Notes: generated by a model from the sequence alone, not told the origin. Numbered from the stretch's first letter, positions 1-6,799 are shown. The stretch: 10,969 nt of DNA from Xanthobacteraceae bacterium (GCA_030043175.1 JASHYD010000815.1:1-10969), one strand, 5' to 3'. Numbers and translations: made by a program.

Positions 1-1
1 G

Positions 2-190
2 CAGAGATTTTGGAATCGTCATGTACCCTCTCTGAGCGCCCTCGGCGAGGTCATCCGGGCGTGTCGACAAGCGGTGGCAGAGTTTCCTCAACTATCACTT
101 TCAACCACCAAGCTTGCTGCGGCACAAGGGGCACTGGCCAGGAGCTTCAGCGATCAATCTGCGGACAGGCAATGCCGCGACCGGCCTTAA
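2..190 (+). CDS. Possible C-terminal end of an unrecognised protein (5' end outside window)
   Basis: The frame beginning at base 2 is open from the window edge to a TAA at 188-190, giving about 62 residues with no required start codon inside the window. The translation starts QRFWNRHVPSLSALGEVIR and continues with an amphipathic-looking stretch (ACRQAVAEFPQL), then a polar tail ending in CRDRP. It reads like a helical protein C-terminus rather than random sequence, and codon third positions are mildly GC-rich. I do not recognise the family. A weak hairpin (AAGCC, 6-base loop, GGCTT at 189-204) overlaps the stop codon. The alternative is that this is chance open frame in non-coding DNA; the sequence to the left would settle it. 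Confidence 0.35.
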   Translation, partial: QRFWNRHVPSLSALGEVIRACRQAVAEFPQLSLSTTKLAAAQGALARSFSDQSADRQCRDRP

Positions 191-683
191 GCCCGTAACG
201 GCTTGTCGTTCATTGCTGCTAAACCGGCCCGTTTGCAGGTCAGATCGTTTTGCATCTGCACCCCCTCGCGCCATCCGCCTCGGCCGATCGATACATTTGA
301 CGTCGGCTGGGGTCAAAAACGGCTATCCGGCCACTCGATCGGCACGTCCCCAGGACCTCATGTAAGCTGACGACTCTGTGCATCGCGCAAGTCGTCTGCC
401 AATTCCGGACTCCTGCATCGCAGCAAAAGAGCCTCTACGCTACTCCGGAAAAGGTGATTATTATACCTCTGAGCTGCCCGTTCGGGACGTGCCGAAGTCC
501 ATCTTCAGCGGCAGCAAGAAGGCCGTCGGCGGGCTTCACACTCCGAAAATCCCTCGGCACCCCGTCACGGTCATCGATTATTTGGCGATGCCTGCGGTTT
601 GTCTCCTGGAGGCCAGCAATCATGTCTTGCACAGGGCGGAGCACCATGAATCGACTTAGCTGCCATCAGCCTGGGAGATTTTG
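191..683. other. Intergenic stretch with no supported gene
   Basis: Several short open frames exist on both strands (for example 378-659 on + and 435-647 on -). None has a ribosome binding site with a convincing start, a recognisable domain, or codon use better than its competing frames. I see no clear promoter for the hydrolase gene that follows. The AT-rich patch near 456-466 resembles a -10 element but has no matching -35. Confidence 0.5.
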
Positions 684-1709
684 ATGATTATCTCGCCAAC
701 GAGGTTCTTGTGCGTAGGCGCATTGGTTCTCGTACCCGTCATATGCCGCGCCGAAGCGCCGCTGCGTATCGCCAAGCAAGGCAGCATGGAGGCGGGCGGA
801 CGGACGATCGATTGCCGGACCAACGACGGCGGCGATCCCAATAGCACCCGCTGGCCGAGTGGCCACGTCGTTGTTGACAACGTCTACGCCACCTACCAGT
901 ACCCCGCCGACCAGCGTTATCCTTATCCGATCCTGTTCAATTCCGGCGGCGGGCACACGGCGCGGGTCTACGACACTACGCCCGACGGCCGCGAAGGCTG
1001 GCTCACGCTGTTCGTGCGCGAAGGATTTGCGGTCTATGGCGTCGATCGCCCGAACACCGGGCGCTCCGGCACTGACATCTGCAAGATCAACGAGGTGAAG
1101 CTCGGAAAAGCTCCTGCGCGCGAACTACCCGCGATCAATCGCTATGCGGCGGAATCGTCCTGGGTCACCTTTCGTTGGGGTCCGAAATTCGGTGAGCCTT
1201 ATCCGAACACCCAGTTCCCGATCGAATTCGCAGACAATTACTACCCGCAGACCGTGAGCACCTATCGCGATCCCGAAGAGACGTCGAAGGCGGTCGCGGC
1301 GTTCTCGGCGCTGATCGACAAGATCGGCGAACCGCTGATCATCCAGAGCTGGTCGTCGTCGGGTCTTCTTGGCTACCTCACCGCCATCGAACGCCCGCAG
1401 CGCGTGAAAGCCATTCTCGCGGTAGAAACGTCGGTGACCGCTTTTGACATGATCTCGGCCGAGGGACGGCAAAAGCTCGCGAAAATACCAATTTACATCG
1501 TCATCGGCGACCATGCGCAGGACCGGGTCGAGGCCTCACGCAGATTCCAGAGGGAGATGGCGCCCATCGGCGGCCAGGTCACCGTGGACGTGCTGCCCGA
1601 GGCCGGCATCTTCGGCAACGGCCACACGATGATGTTGGAGAAGAACAACAAGCAGATCATGCACCGCATGATCGCGTGGCTCGAAGGCAGCGTGTTCAGG
1701 CCCAAATAG
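684..1709 (+). CDS. Secreted alpha/beta hydrolase (esterase-like) with S-W-S-S-S-G elbow
   Basis: The gene encodes a 341-residue alpha/beta-fold hydrolase, probably exported to the periplasm. ATG 684 is chosen over the TTG at 681 because GGGAG at 673-677 sits 6 bases upstream of it. The N-terminus is a typical Sec signal peptide: hydrophobic FLCVGALVLVPVIC, then a likely cleavage near RAEA. The GGG at about residue 90 (NSGGGHTA) fits an oxyanion region. The nucleophile is inferred to be Ser224 in QSWSSSGLLGY, which replaces the usual GHSxGG and resembles the HSQSG-type elbow of some secreted bacterial hydrolases. The acid is probably Asp276 (YIVIGDH) and the base His314 (GNGHTMM), in the expected order. 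Substrate is unknown; short-chain or hydroxyacid esters would be typical, but nothing in the sequence decides it. It lies 131 bases upstream of the Rap1a-type gene on the same strand, so cotranscription is possible. I am confident of the fold and unsure of the reaction. Confidence 0.85.
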   Translation: MIISPTRFLCVGALVLVPVICRAEAPLRIAKQGSMEAGGRTIDCRTNDGGDPNSTRWPSGHVVVDNVYATYQYPADQRYPYPILFNSGGGHTARVYDTTPDGREGWLTLFVREGFAVYGVDRPNTGRSGTDICKINEVKLGKAPARELPAINRYAAESSWVTFRWGPKFGEPYPNTQFPIEFADNYYPQTVSTYRDPEETSKAVAAFSALIDKIGEPLIIQSWSSSGLLGYLTAIERPQRVKAILAVETSVTAFDMISAEGRQKLAKIPIYIVIGDHAQDRVEASRRFQREMAPIGGQVTVDVLPEAGIFGNGHTMMLEKNNKQIMHRMIAWLEGSVFRPK

Positions 1710-1825
1710 ATCCTATGCAGGCGCGACGGACGGAGCACAGGAGTACTCTGATAAAAGCCGGCGGGCCGCAAGACTTACGTGCGACGGACGCCTCAGCAGG
1801 TGCTATGAACGTAACCATTCCCCGT

Positions 1826-1833
1826 GGAGGAGG
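1826..1833 (+). promoter_or_regulatory. Strong ribosome binding site fixing the start at 1841
   Basis: GGAGGAGG lies 7 bases before ATG 1841. The same frame is open back to 1676, overlapping the end of the hydrolase gene. The strong Shine-Dalgarno plus the signal peptide that begins exactly at this ATG show that the true protein is the 115-residue form and not the 170-residue one. Confidence 0.8.
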
Positions 1834-1840
1834 ATTGCTG

Positions 1841-2188
1841 ATGAAGAGGGTTGCGACATGCGCCGCCATGCTGGCGCTGGGCGTTACGATGGCGGGGGCG
1901 CAGGACGACGACATAAATAGTGCAAATTTCATGCTGCCCCATTGCAGGGCATTGGTCGCGAGGGAGTCAAGCAACTTTGTTTTTCAGGGAGTTTGCGTCG
2001 GAACAATAGACTCCCTGCAATTTGTGCGCCCCCTCATGGGTTGCGCTGACATCCCGAACGGGGTGACTGCCGATCAAGCATTAAACGTCGTCATCCGCTA
2101 CATCGAGGCACGGCCCGAAAGGATGCATGAACTTTTCAAAGCGTTGGCAATAGAGGCCATGTTCAACGCATGGCCCTGCAAGCCGTAG
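1841..2188 (+). CDS. Rap1a/Tai-type immunity protein, secreted, orphan
   Basis: This is a 115-residue periplasmic protein. A signal peptide (MKRVATCAAMLALGVTMAGA) ends with probable cleavage before QDDD, leaving about 95 residues. The mature part matches the Rap1a/Tai pattern: a C-x-G motif (FVFQGVCVGTID), a second Cys before a Pro-x-Gly-Val-Thr turn (GCADIPNGVTADQAL), then VVIRYIEARPERMHEL and a terminal hydrophobic-PC motif (AMFNAWPCKP). Cys35, 52, 68 and 113 could form two disulfides. Founding family members block type VI secretion amidase effectors (Ssp/Tae4 class) in the periplasm. Many alphaproteobacterial homologues, like this one, have no amidase or secretion genes beside them, so protection against attack by neighbours or an unrelated envelope role are both possible. 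The family call rests on motif recognition, without a profile search. Confidence 0.78.
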   Translation: MKRVATCAAMLALGVTMAGAQDDDINSANFMLPHCRALVARESSNFVFQGVCVGTIDSLQFVRPLMGCADIPNGVTADQALNVVIRYIEARPERMHELFKALAIEAMFNAWPCKP

Positions 2189-2312
2189 CGAGCCATAACC
2201 GCCCGCGCCACTCATGCCTGCCGACGATTGCGCACGTGATTCCTCGTCGACTTCGCCAGCAGGATGTGCGCTGGCTTGGGCCTGGCGTTGCCTTATTTGC
2301 CCCTGTTCAGGA

Positions 2313-2330
2313 AGCGCCGCCGACGGCGCT
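2313..2330. terminator. GC-rich hairpin between convergent genes
   Basis: AGCGCCG and CGGCGCT form a perfect 7-bp stem around a CCGA tetraloop. It lies between the stop codons of the Rap1a-type gene (+) and the secreted-protein gene (-), where a bidirectional terminator is expected. There is no T-tract, so intrinsic termination is uncertain. Confidence 0.4.
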
Positions 2331-2335
2331 CATCC

Positions 2336-2358
2336 GGGTTACGCATGAAGCGCAACCC
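2336..2358. terminator. Second hairpin of the convergent intergenic region
   Basis: GGGTTACGC and GCGCAACCC pair over 9 positions with one A-C mismatch around an ATGAA loop. Together with the hairpin 5 bases upstream it makes a double stem-loop ahead of the - strand gene's stop codon. Its form (GGGTTnCGC...GCGnAACCC) is like the dispersed intergenic palindromes I associate with Bradyrhizobium-type genomes, so it may be a copy of a repeat family. No T-tract is present. Confidence 0.45.
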
Positions 2359-2393
2359 GCCGCCGGCACTGCCGACGGTTTTGCAGGCTCGCC

Positions 2394-3044
2394 TTAGTCG
2401 CCGCGGAGAACATCATACGGCCGGTGATCGCCGTTCCGCGGATAGACGCGATAGACCGCATAGCCATTCGGCAAAGGTGTTTTGGTGATGACAACCCGGA
2501 ACATCTTGCCTTCTCCGGCCCGCTCGAACTTGAAGACGTCGCGATAGCCTTCCGCAAACGTGTTTTCCCTGAGTGGAAGATTGGCGCCGAGCGTGCTGTT
2601 CGCGAACCCGATGGATTTCAAGTTTTTTTCGTCATCGCCGATGAACCCCTCGACCTGTGCAATGCCGTTAGTGTGCTGAACGATCAACACTTCCGATATC
2701 TTCGCCGGCGCATCGAAACGATACGTGATGTTCGCCCTGCGCGGGTCCGGCACGCCGGGCGCCACGTACATGTGGTCATGCATCACAAAGTCCGTCATCG
2801 GCGACCAAGTGCGATGGAACGGTTCCGGCTCGACGATATAGCCGATGCCGATGTGTTCGGGGTCTTTTATGGGAAAGGCGATGCTGTAGATTCCTGTGTC
2901 GAAAGCCCAGGCATACAGGTCTGAACTGTCCGGCGGAGCCGATACGCTGACGATAGATGGTGCGTCCGCCGAGACGGCGGGAAGACAAGCCGCCAGAAGA
3001 GCCACGCCCGCCAAAAAAGATGCGATAAACGAACGTTTCTTCAT
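2394..3044 (-). CDS. Exported protein of unknown function, possible lipoprotein with a galactose-binding-like fold
   Basis: This is a 216-residue protein. ATG 3044 is preceded by GGGAGAAG at a 4-5 base distance and begins a clear signal peptide (MKKRSFIASFLAGVALLAAC); the upstream extension to 3104 is not part of it. L-A-A-C at residues 17-20 fits a lipobox, so it may be lipid-anchored. VSADA at 25-29 offers a signal peptidase I site instead. The mature part is rich in beta-strand-like segments. Residues 105-200 alternate hydrophobic strands (ITYRFDAPAKISEVLIV, VEGFIGDDEKNLKSIG, DVFKFE, MFRVVITKT, YAVYRVYP) in a way that recalls discoidin/F5-8-type-C jelly-roll modules that bind sugars. That resemblance is inference. 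It ends in RGD, probably by chance. The gene is transcribed toward the Rap1a-type gene, and an operator-like cluster lies upstream. I do not recognise a named family. Confidence 0.72.
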   Translation of the reverse strand: MKKRSFIASFLAGVALLAACLPAVSADAPSIVSVSAPPDSSDLYAWAFDTGIYSIAFPIKDPEHIGIGYIVEPEPFHRTWSPMTDFVMHDHMYVAPGVPDPRRANITYRFDAPAKISEVLIVQHTNGIAQVEGFIGDDEKNLKSIGFANSTLGANLPLRENTFAEGYRDVFKFERAGEGKMFRVVITKTPLPNGYAVYRVYPRNGDHRPYDVLRGD

Positions 3045-3081
3045 GATGCTTCTCCCACGTAAGGTCAGAAAACTAAAACGG

Positions 3082-3111
3082 CTGACAGGACGGTCAGTTG
3101 TCAACGGTCAG
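3082..3111 (-). promoter_or_regulatory. Putative TetR-type operator cluster upstream of the exported protein
   Basis: On the + strand an inverted repeat CTGAC-6-GTCAG lies at 3082-3097. Its right half, ACGGTCAG (3090-3097), is repeated exactly at 3104-3111, 14 bases on. Read toward the gene this gives CTGACCGT twice followed by CTGTCAG. The TGAC...GTCA form is common for TetR-family operators. TTGACA (complement of 3099-3104) lies between the two repeats and could be a -35, although no good -10 stands at 17 bases. The cluster is 38-67 bases upstream of the start codon, so binding there would probably block transcription. No regulator gene is in the window. Confidence 0.4.
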
Positions 3112-3418
3112 CATAGCGGTGCCGGAGGGGTTCCGGTACATTTTTTGGAGCGATCGCCACCACGAGATATGGAGCAGTGTCCCGCTCGCTCTATGTTTCC
3201 GGCAGGACCTGCCGCTCCAAGCGCTATTCACACCGATTGACCGGCATTTCCTTGGCGCTCACACAAACATGGTTCGATTTTTGCGACGCACAGTTGGCGT
3301 CCGACATGGGTGATCAAGAGACTCCCTGACGGCGGTACGCCGCGCAACAGGTGTACATCGGTAATCTATGTGCTGCCGGCTGACGTACCGCTCCAGCTTG
3401 CGGAGAGGACAACTTCTG
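3112..3418. other. Intergenic stretch with no confident gene
   Basis: Open frames run through it on both strands (3098-3313 on + and 3259-3447 on -). The + frame uses fairly GC-rich third positions but has no ribosome binding site and starts inside the operator cluster. I see no recognisable domain in either. It may hold a decayed gene. Confidence 0.4.
3119..3139. repeat. Small imperfect hairpin beside the operator cluster
   Basis: GTGCCGGA and TCCGGTAC pair with one mismatch around a GGGGT loop. It could be a further protein-binding dyad in the promoter region of the - strand gene or a chance structure. Confidence 0.25.
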
Positions 3419-3589
3419 TTAGTGACTGACGACCTCGGCGGCTCCAATGCGTCCCGCCTTGATGGGGTCTTGCCCCGGAATGCGAGTTGTGCGGGCTAAT
3501 CCGGTAACCATTAGCGTCCCAAACCGCTCTTGAGGCGCCATCGCGAAAACGGCACTCATGATCGTTGCGGTTATTCGGAATGTCCGCAT
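3419..3589 (-). CDS. Doubtful 56-residue peptide after the ABC transporter genes
   Basis: ATG 3589 starts 18 bases after the ATPase stop codon, in the same direction. It would encode MRTFRITATIMSAVFAMA, which is weakly signal-peptide-like, followed by a basic, glycine-containing tail ending in AAEVVSH. A GTG directly after the ATPase stop (3607) is an alternative start. No clear Shine-Dalgarno is visible, and I recognise no family. Its position raises the possibility of a small exported substrate or accessory peptide of the transporter, but it could equally be the remains of a gene or a chance frame. Confidence 0.28.
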   Translation of the reverse strand: MRTFRITATIMSAVFAMAPQERFGTLMVTGLARTTRIPGQDPIKAGRIGAAEVVSH

Positions 3590-3607
3590 CGGAGAACGTC
3601 CGAGCAC

Positions 3608-4270
3608 CTAACAGCGATCAGTCCTAGCCAGATGCGTGGACCCGACCAAGGCGGTCATCTCGATCGTGACTGCGCCGCTATCGGAGACAAAGTCCGCATC
3701 GTGTGCGGAAAACAGGATCATCTTCTCACGGGCTGCCTGCTGTAACCGCTGAATGAGGTACTCACGTGAGGCCAGATCCAAGCCATTGCTCGGTTCATCC
3801 AGCAGCAGCGCCTTTGGAGCGCCGATCCAACAAGCGCAAAGCATCATCTTCTTCTTCGTCCCTAGCGACATCTCGGCGAACCGCGCATCAAGGTGCTCAT
3901 GTAGGCCGAAGGCGGCGATGAACTCGTTCGCGCTGTCATCGAACTTCGCGCGCTTCGTCGACGCAACAAATCGAAGGAATTCTTCGCCGGTCATGAAAGG
4001 ATAGACCGGGCACTCGTCCGGTAGGTAAGCCAAGCGCCCCCTGGCTTTTTCTGACGACTTCTTCATGTCGACTCCGTCGATCAAGACCCTGCCGGCGTCC
4101 GGCGTCTGTGCTCCGGCAAGAAGGCGCAGCAAGGTCGACTTGCCGATACCGTTGGCACCGCGCAGCGCATAAAGGCCTGCTCCGAGCGAGAACGTCACAG
4201 AACAAAGAATGTCTCGTCCGTCGTAGGACGCGCTCAAATTCTCGCAGGACAGAATCGCGTCGGACGTCAT
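3608..4270 (-). CDS. ABC-2 type exporter ATP-binding protein
   Basis: This is a 220-residue ATPase that powers the adjacent permease at the inner membrane. All core motifs are present: Walker A GANGIGKST (38-46), a Q-loop position occupied by YLPDEC (82-87), signature MSLGTKKK (134-141) in place of LSGGQ, Walker B ALLLDEP (154-160) with catalytic Glu159, D-loop NGLD (162-165) and switch His190 (FSAHD). The short signature variant and the LPDE segment are usual in the small exporter ATPases of the ABC-2 class. ATG 4270 is preferred over in-frame starts up to 4363 because it overlaps the permease stop as ATGA, indicating translational coupling. No strong Shine-Dalgarno is visible, as expected for a coupled gene. 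The C-terminus after residue 195 is short and has no regulatory domain. The substrate is unknown. Confidence 0.88.
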   Translation of the reverse strand: MTSDAILSCENLSASYDGRDILCSVTFSLGAGLYALRGANGIGKSTLLRLLAGAQTPDAGRVLIDGVDMKKSSEKARGRLAYLPDECPVYPFMTGEEFLRFVASTKRAKFDDSANEFIAAFGLHEHLDARFAEMSLGTKKKMMLCACWIGAPKALLLDEPSNGLDLASREYLIQRLQQAAREKMILFSAHDADFVSDSGAVTIEMTALVGSTHLARTDRC

Positions 4271-5478
4271 CGCGACACCGTGGCGATGGCGGCGCCCGAC
4301 CATATGGCTGCGAGCAATACGCTGTACACGAGGCGGCTCCCGCCTCCATAAACGACTGGCCATCGAAGTACGGCCATCAAGGCCTGCGCGGCCACCGCCA
4401 ACGCGAAAAGCAGGGCCAGCGACGCAAGGCCCTGCAGGATTTGCGGCGCGAGCAATATGATCAGGACGACGCTGTTCAAGAGCAGCAAAAATCCCGTGTC
4501 CCGGACAGGCCAGTAGCGTCTCGAAACCGGCAGCGTCGCCAGATAGGTCGCCATCGCCCTGTGTGCGTCAAACAGGGTTCGGTAAATTCCGGAGAGGAGC
4601 AGACCTGCGACGGACATCGTCAGAATCGCGGTCGGCAACGATCGCGAGTCGAACTTGAAAATTTCGATCAGGCGATTTGCTCCAAACGCGAGCGCAACGG
4701 CAGCGCTGAGCCGCAGCCCGGCTTGCGTGGGCCTTGCGCACAGCGCCTTGCACTGGATGAGAAGGGAAGGCGCATAGCGACTCACGCTGCCGACGGCCAT
4801 TCTCGCCATTCGCCCGCCGAGGTCGCGCCGTTTGCGCCTGGCAGGTCGTTCGAACGCGTAACCTGCGGTGAGACCTGCACCTGCGCAGGTCATAGCGCCG
4901 AACAGCCCCAGAGCGCGCATCGCCATAGCGTTGGAACTCATGCCGACCGCGAGCGCGACATCGCACGCAATTATGCCGAACAGCGCGCAGAACCGACGGT
5001 CAAGCACTGCGCGCTGGGCGATCGCAGCACCGCCGAGAAGGATTGCGAAACAACAGAATGCGTACCCGCTCGCGCCCGCCGCAGCCATGCGCGTTGCCGC
5101 AATGATGGCGGCAATCAGGATGACGCCGTTCGCCACGGTCAGCAGCGTCCCCTCCACGGCCACCATCACGCCCTTAGGCAGCGGCAGCGTCGCAAGGTAG
5201 TGCACGAATGGCCCGCCCGACAAAGCATGGCGTTGTGGCGCGAGCCACAGAACAGCCGCGCCGTCGACTGCCAAAGCAAGGGCGAAGCGCTGCGCGACAT
5301 CGAGGGCGGGCGAGACGGGCGATTGCAGAAAGGACGCTAATTGCAGAAAGATCGCAATGACGGGCGGACCGGGGACGATCAGGCAAGCGAGAGCGACCAC
5401 CTGCCAGTGTTGCAGGACCAGGTTGCCGGTCGTGCGCAGGTACCAACGCAGACGCTGGCGCGCCAATGCCAAGTACAT
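4267..5478 (-). CDS. ABC-2 type permease with two YLATLP half-repeats
   Basis: This is a 403-residue polytopic membrane protein with about 10-11 hydrophobic segments, for example near 25-45, 66-80, 106-128, 138-155, 163-178, 188-205, 283-298, 328-347, 352-372 and 384-400. A basic linker (RPARRKRR, 211-218) splits it in two. Each half carries the same motif: YLATLPLPKG at 94-103 and YLATLPVSRR at 312-321. The L-P-x-[SP]-[RK] loop is typical of ABC-2 exporter permeases and normally occurs once, so this looks like a fused or duplicated permease able to build the whole pore. ATG 5478 is preceded by AAAAGG at about 8 bases. The stop codon overlaps the ATPase start, so the two are one operon. An efflux or export role is expected. 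The cargo cannot be named. Confidence 0.8.
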   Translation of the reverse strand: MYLALARQRLRWYLRTTGNLVLQHWQVVALACLIVPGPPVIAIFLQLASFLQSPVSPALDVAQRFALALAVDGAAVLWLAPQRHALSGGPFVHYLATLPLPKGVMVAVEGTLLTVANGVILIAAIIAATRMAAAGASGYAFCCFAILLGGAAIAQRAVLDRRFCALFGIIACDVALAVGMSSNAMAMRALGLFGAMTCAGAGLTAGYAFERPARRKRRDLGGRMARMAVGSVSRYAPSLLIQCKALCARPTQAGLRLSAAVALAFGANRLIEIFKFDSRSLPTAILTMSVAGLLLSGIYRTLFDAHRAMATYLATLPVSRRYWPVRDTGFLLLLNSVVLIILLAPQILQGLASLALLFALAVAAQALMAVLRWPVVYGGGSRLVYSVLLAAIWSGAAIATVSR

Positions 5479-5754
5479 GTCACGACCTTTTCAAACCAAA
5501 TGCGAATCCATCAGCTCCTCCGTCGAACCAGCATAGACCAGCGCGTTTGTCCAGCGACCCTCTTGGGACATGAGGAACTGACCCCCGTATCAATGTGGTC
5601 CGCTCACCCGGACGTGGGCTTCGAGGGAGGGGCCGATCCTCTCATTCTCGAACGCCACAACGGAGCGCGTCGAGATTCCAGCGGCGATGTGCGCTACCTA
5701 TTTCGCTATAGGCGGCGGCCTTGCCGAAGCCTCGCCGCCTATCTTACGCTCGTC
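5479..5754. other. Intergenic region between the ABC operon and the carotenoid pseudogene
   Basis: The permease and the pseudogene diverge from this stretch, so promoters for both should lie here; I cannot point to a clean -35/-10 pair. It contains GAACTGACCCCC at 5575-5586, which resembles the terminal bases of some IS3-type elements, but no matching second end was found. A long inverted repeat is listed separately. Confidence 0.35.
5708..5742. repeat. Perfect 10-bp inverted repeat ahead of the carotenoid pseudogene
   Basis: ATAGGCGGCG (5708-5717) and CGCCGCCTAT (5733-5742) are exact inverted copies around a 15-base spacer. It ends 12 bases before the first plausible start (GTG 5755). It could be a leader hairpin, an operator or a mobile-element remnant. 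There is no T-tract. Confidence 0.5.
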
Positions 5755-6471
5755 GTGAGGTTTGCCTGGAACCCGACACCATTTGCCCAAGGCCTCGCGG
5801 CAATTGGTGTCGCCGCCGCCTTGACATATGCAAGCTTCGCCTATGGCTTAAAGCACGCGCTGGCTCTATTTCTTGCCTGCACGGCCATCACCTTCGCTAT
5901 GGAGAACCTCGGTGTAGCGACCGGCTTCCCTTTCGGCCACTACCACTTCCAGGTGGCGCCCGGCCTTCCGCATATCGGCGCCATCCCGGTGGTGGTGGGC
6001 CCGTTATGGTTCGGGATGGGGTATTTCTCCTGGACCGTAGCGGGAATCCTGCTCGGCGGCGCCGATTTTCGCCTTCGGGAACGCTTCAACAACATCGTGC
6101 TCCCGGTTGTTGCGACGTGATGACCCAATGGGATCTGATCTTGGGCCGCCCAGCGCGACTGTCTCCAAAGCCTGGGTCTGGCACGTGGCGGCGCGTTCTT
6201 TGGCGTGCCAGCATCGAATTTCTTCGGCTGGCTGCTGACGTCGTGGCTGTTCTTTCAGGCGTTCGCTCTTCATTTGCGCGGCTGTCGAGACACTCTCGCG
6301 CGGGCGGCAGGCTTGAGCAGCGCTTTCCAGGCGACGGTCGGAGACGTTGCTGACGGCGCCGGCCACATCTGGCACGCTGAGGACGTGCGCGAGACCGCCG
6401 TCATCACAATGCTAATGACCATGGGCTTCACCTCGTTCCTGGCGCTCTTGCGCATTTTCCGGCCAAGCTGA
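5755..6471 (+). pseudogene. Carotenoid biosynthesis protein (CruF/DUF422 family), frameshifted
   Basis: The family is membrane-bound and includes C50/cyclic carotenoid hydratases such as CruF. From GTG 5755 (RFAWNPTPFAQ) a hydrophobic N-terminal half runs with the family hallmark ENLGVATGFPFGHYHF, then PHIGAIPVVVGPLWFGMGYF and NIVLPVVAT, and stops at TGA 6118-6120. Homologous sequence resumes at once in another frame (VMTQWDLI from 6117), shifts again near 6145 (PPSATVSKAWVWH from 6146) and again near 6185 (GGAFFGVPASNFFGWLLTSW). It then stays open through DGAGHIWHAEDVRETAV and TMGFTSFLALLRI to TGA 6469-6471. Three shifts within about 70 bases cannot give a working protein. The stretch before DGAGHIW also looks shortened. 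The true 5' end is uncertain because the gene may begin upstream of 5755. Clustered sequencing errors are the only other explanation. Confidence 0.82.
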
Positions 6472-6799
6472 GCCTGAACACTTTGGGCAGATCACTATGA
6501 AAATCGCCGGAAAACCGATTACGACAAGCCCACCCACGTCTAGGCACGCTCGACTGGTAGCAGGTGAAGCTGCAACTCGGTTCTTGGCCCGAGGCTGACG
6601 AGTACCGGATGTGCTGACCAACGTAGCCGCAGGCAGCCTTATCGGTGAGGCGATTGACGACGCGAGTTCTTCAAGGAATGCGCGTAAGTTATCTCGTGAT
6701 GCGGGTTCTCGTGCCCGCAAACCGGAGCCGCGTCAGGATTAGCCGACGTAAGTCATTTGGTTTTACGCATAAGGCTGATTGGTGCCAAGGGTTCCGATC

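Noticed and set aside
435..647. 70-codon - strand frame before the hydrolase gene
   Set aside because: No ribosome binding site or domain, and + frames across the same bases are equally open.
1676..1840. N-terminal extension of the Rap1a-type protein
   Set aside because: It overlaps the hydrolase gene, while a strong GGAGGAGG and a signal peptide mark the start at 1841.
3098..3313. 71-codon + strand frame (FWSDRHHEIWSSVPLAL...)
   Set aside because: Its third positions are moderately GC-rich, but it starts at a TTG inside the operator cluster, lacks a ribosome binding site and matches nothing I recognise.
4108..5340. A 410-codon open frame on the + strand opposite the ABC transporter genes
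   Set aside because: It is antisense to two genes with clear motifs. Its translation is a Arg/Gln/His-rich low-complexity product typical of a shadow frame in GC-rich DNA.
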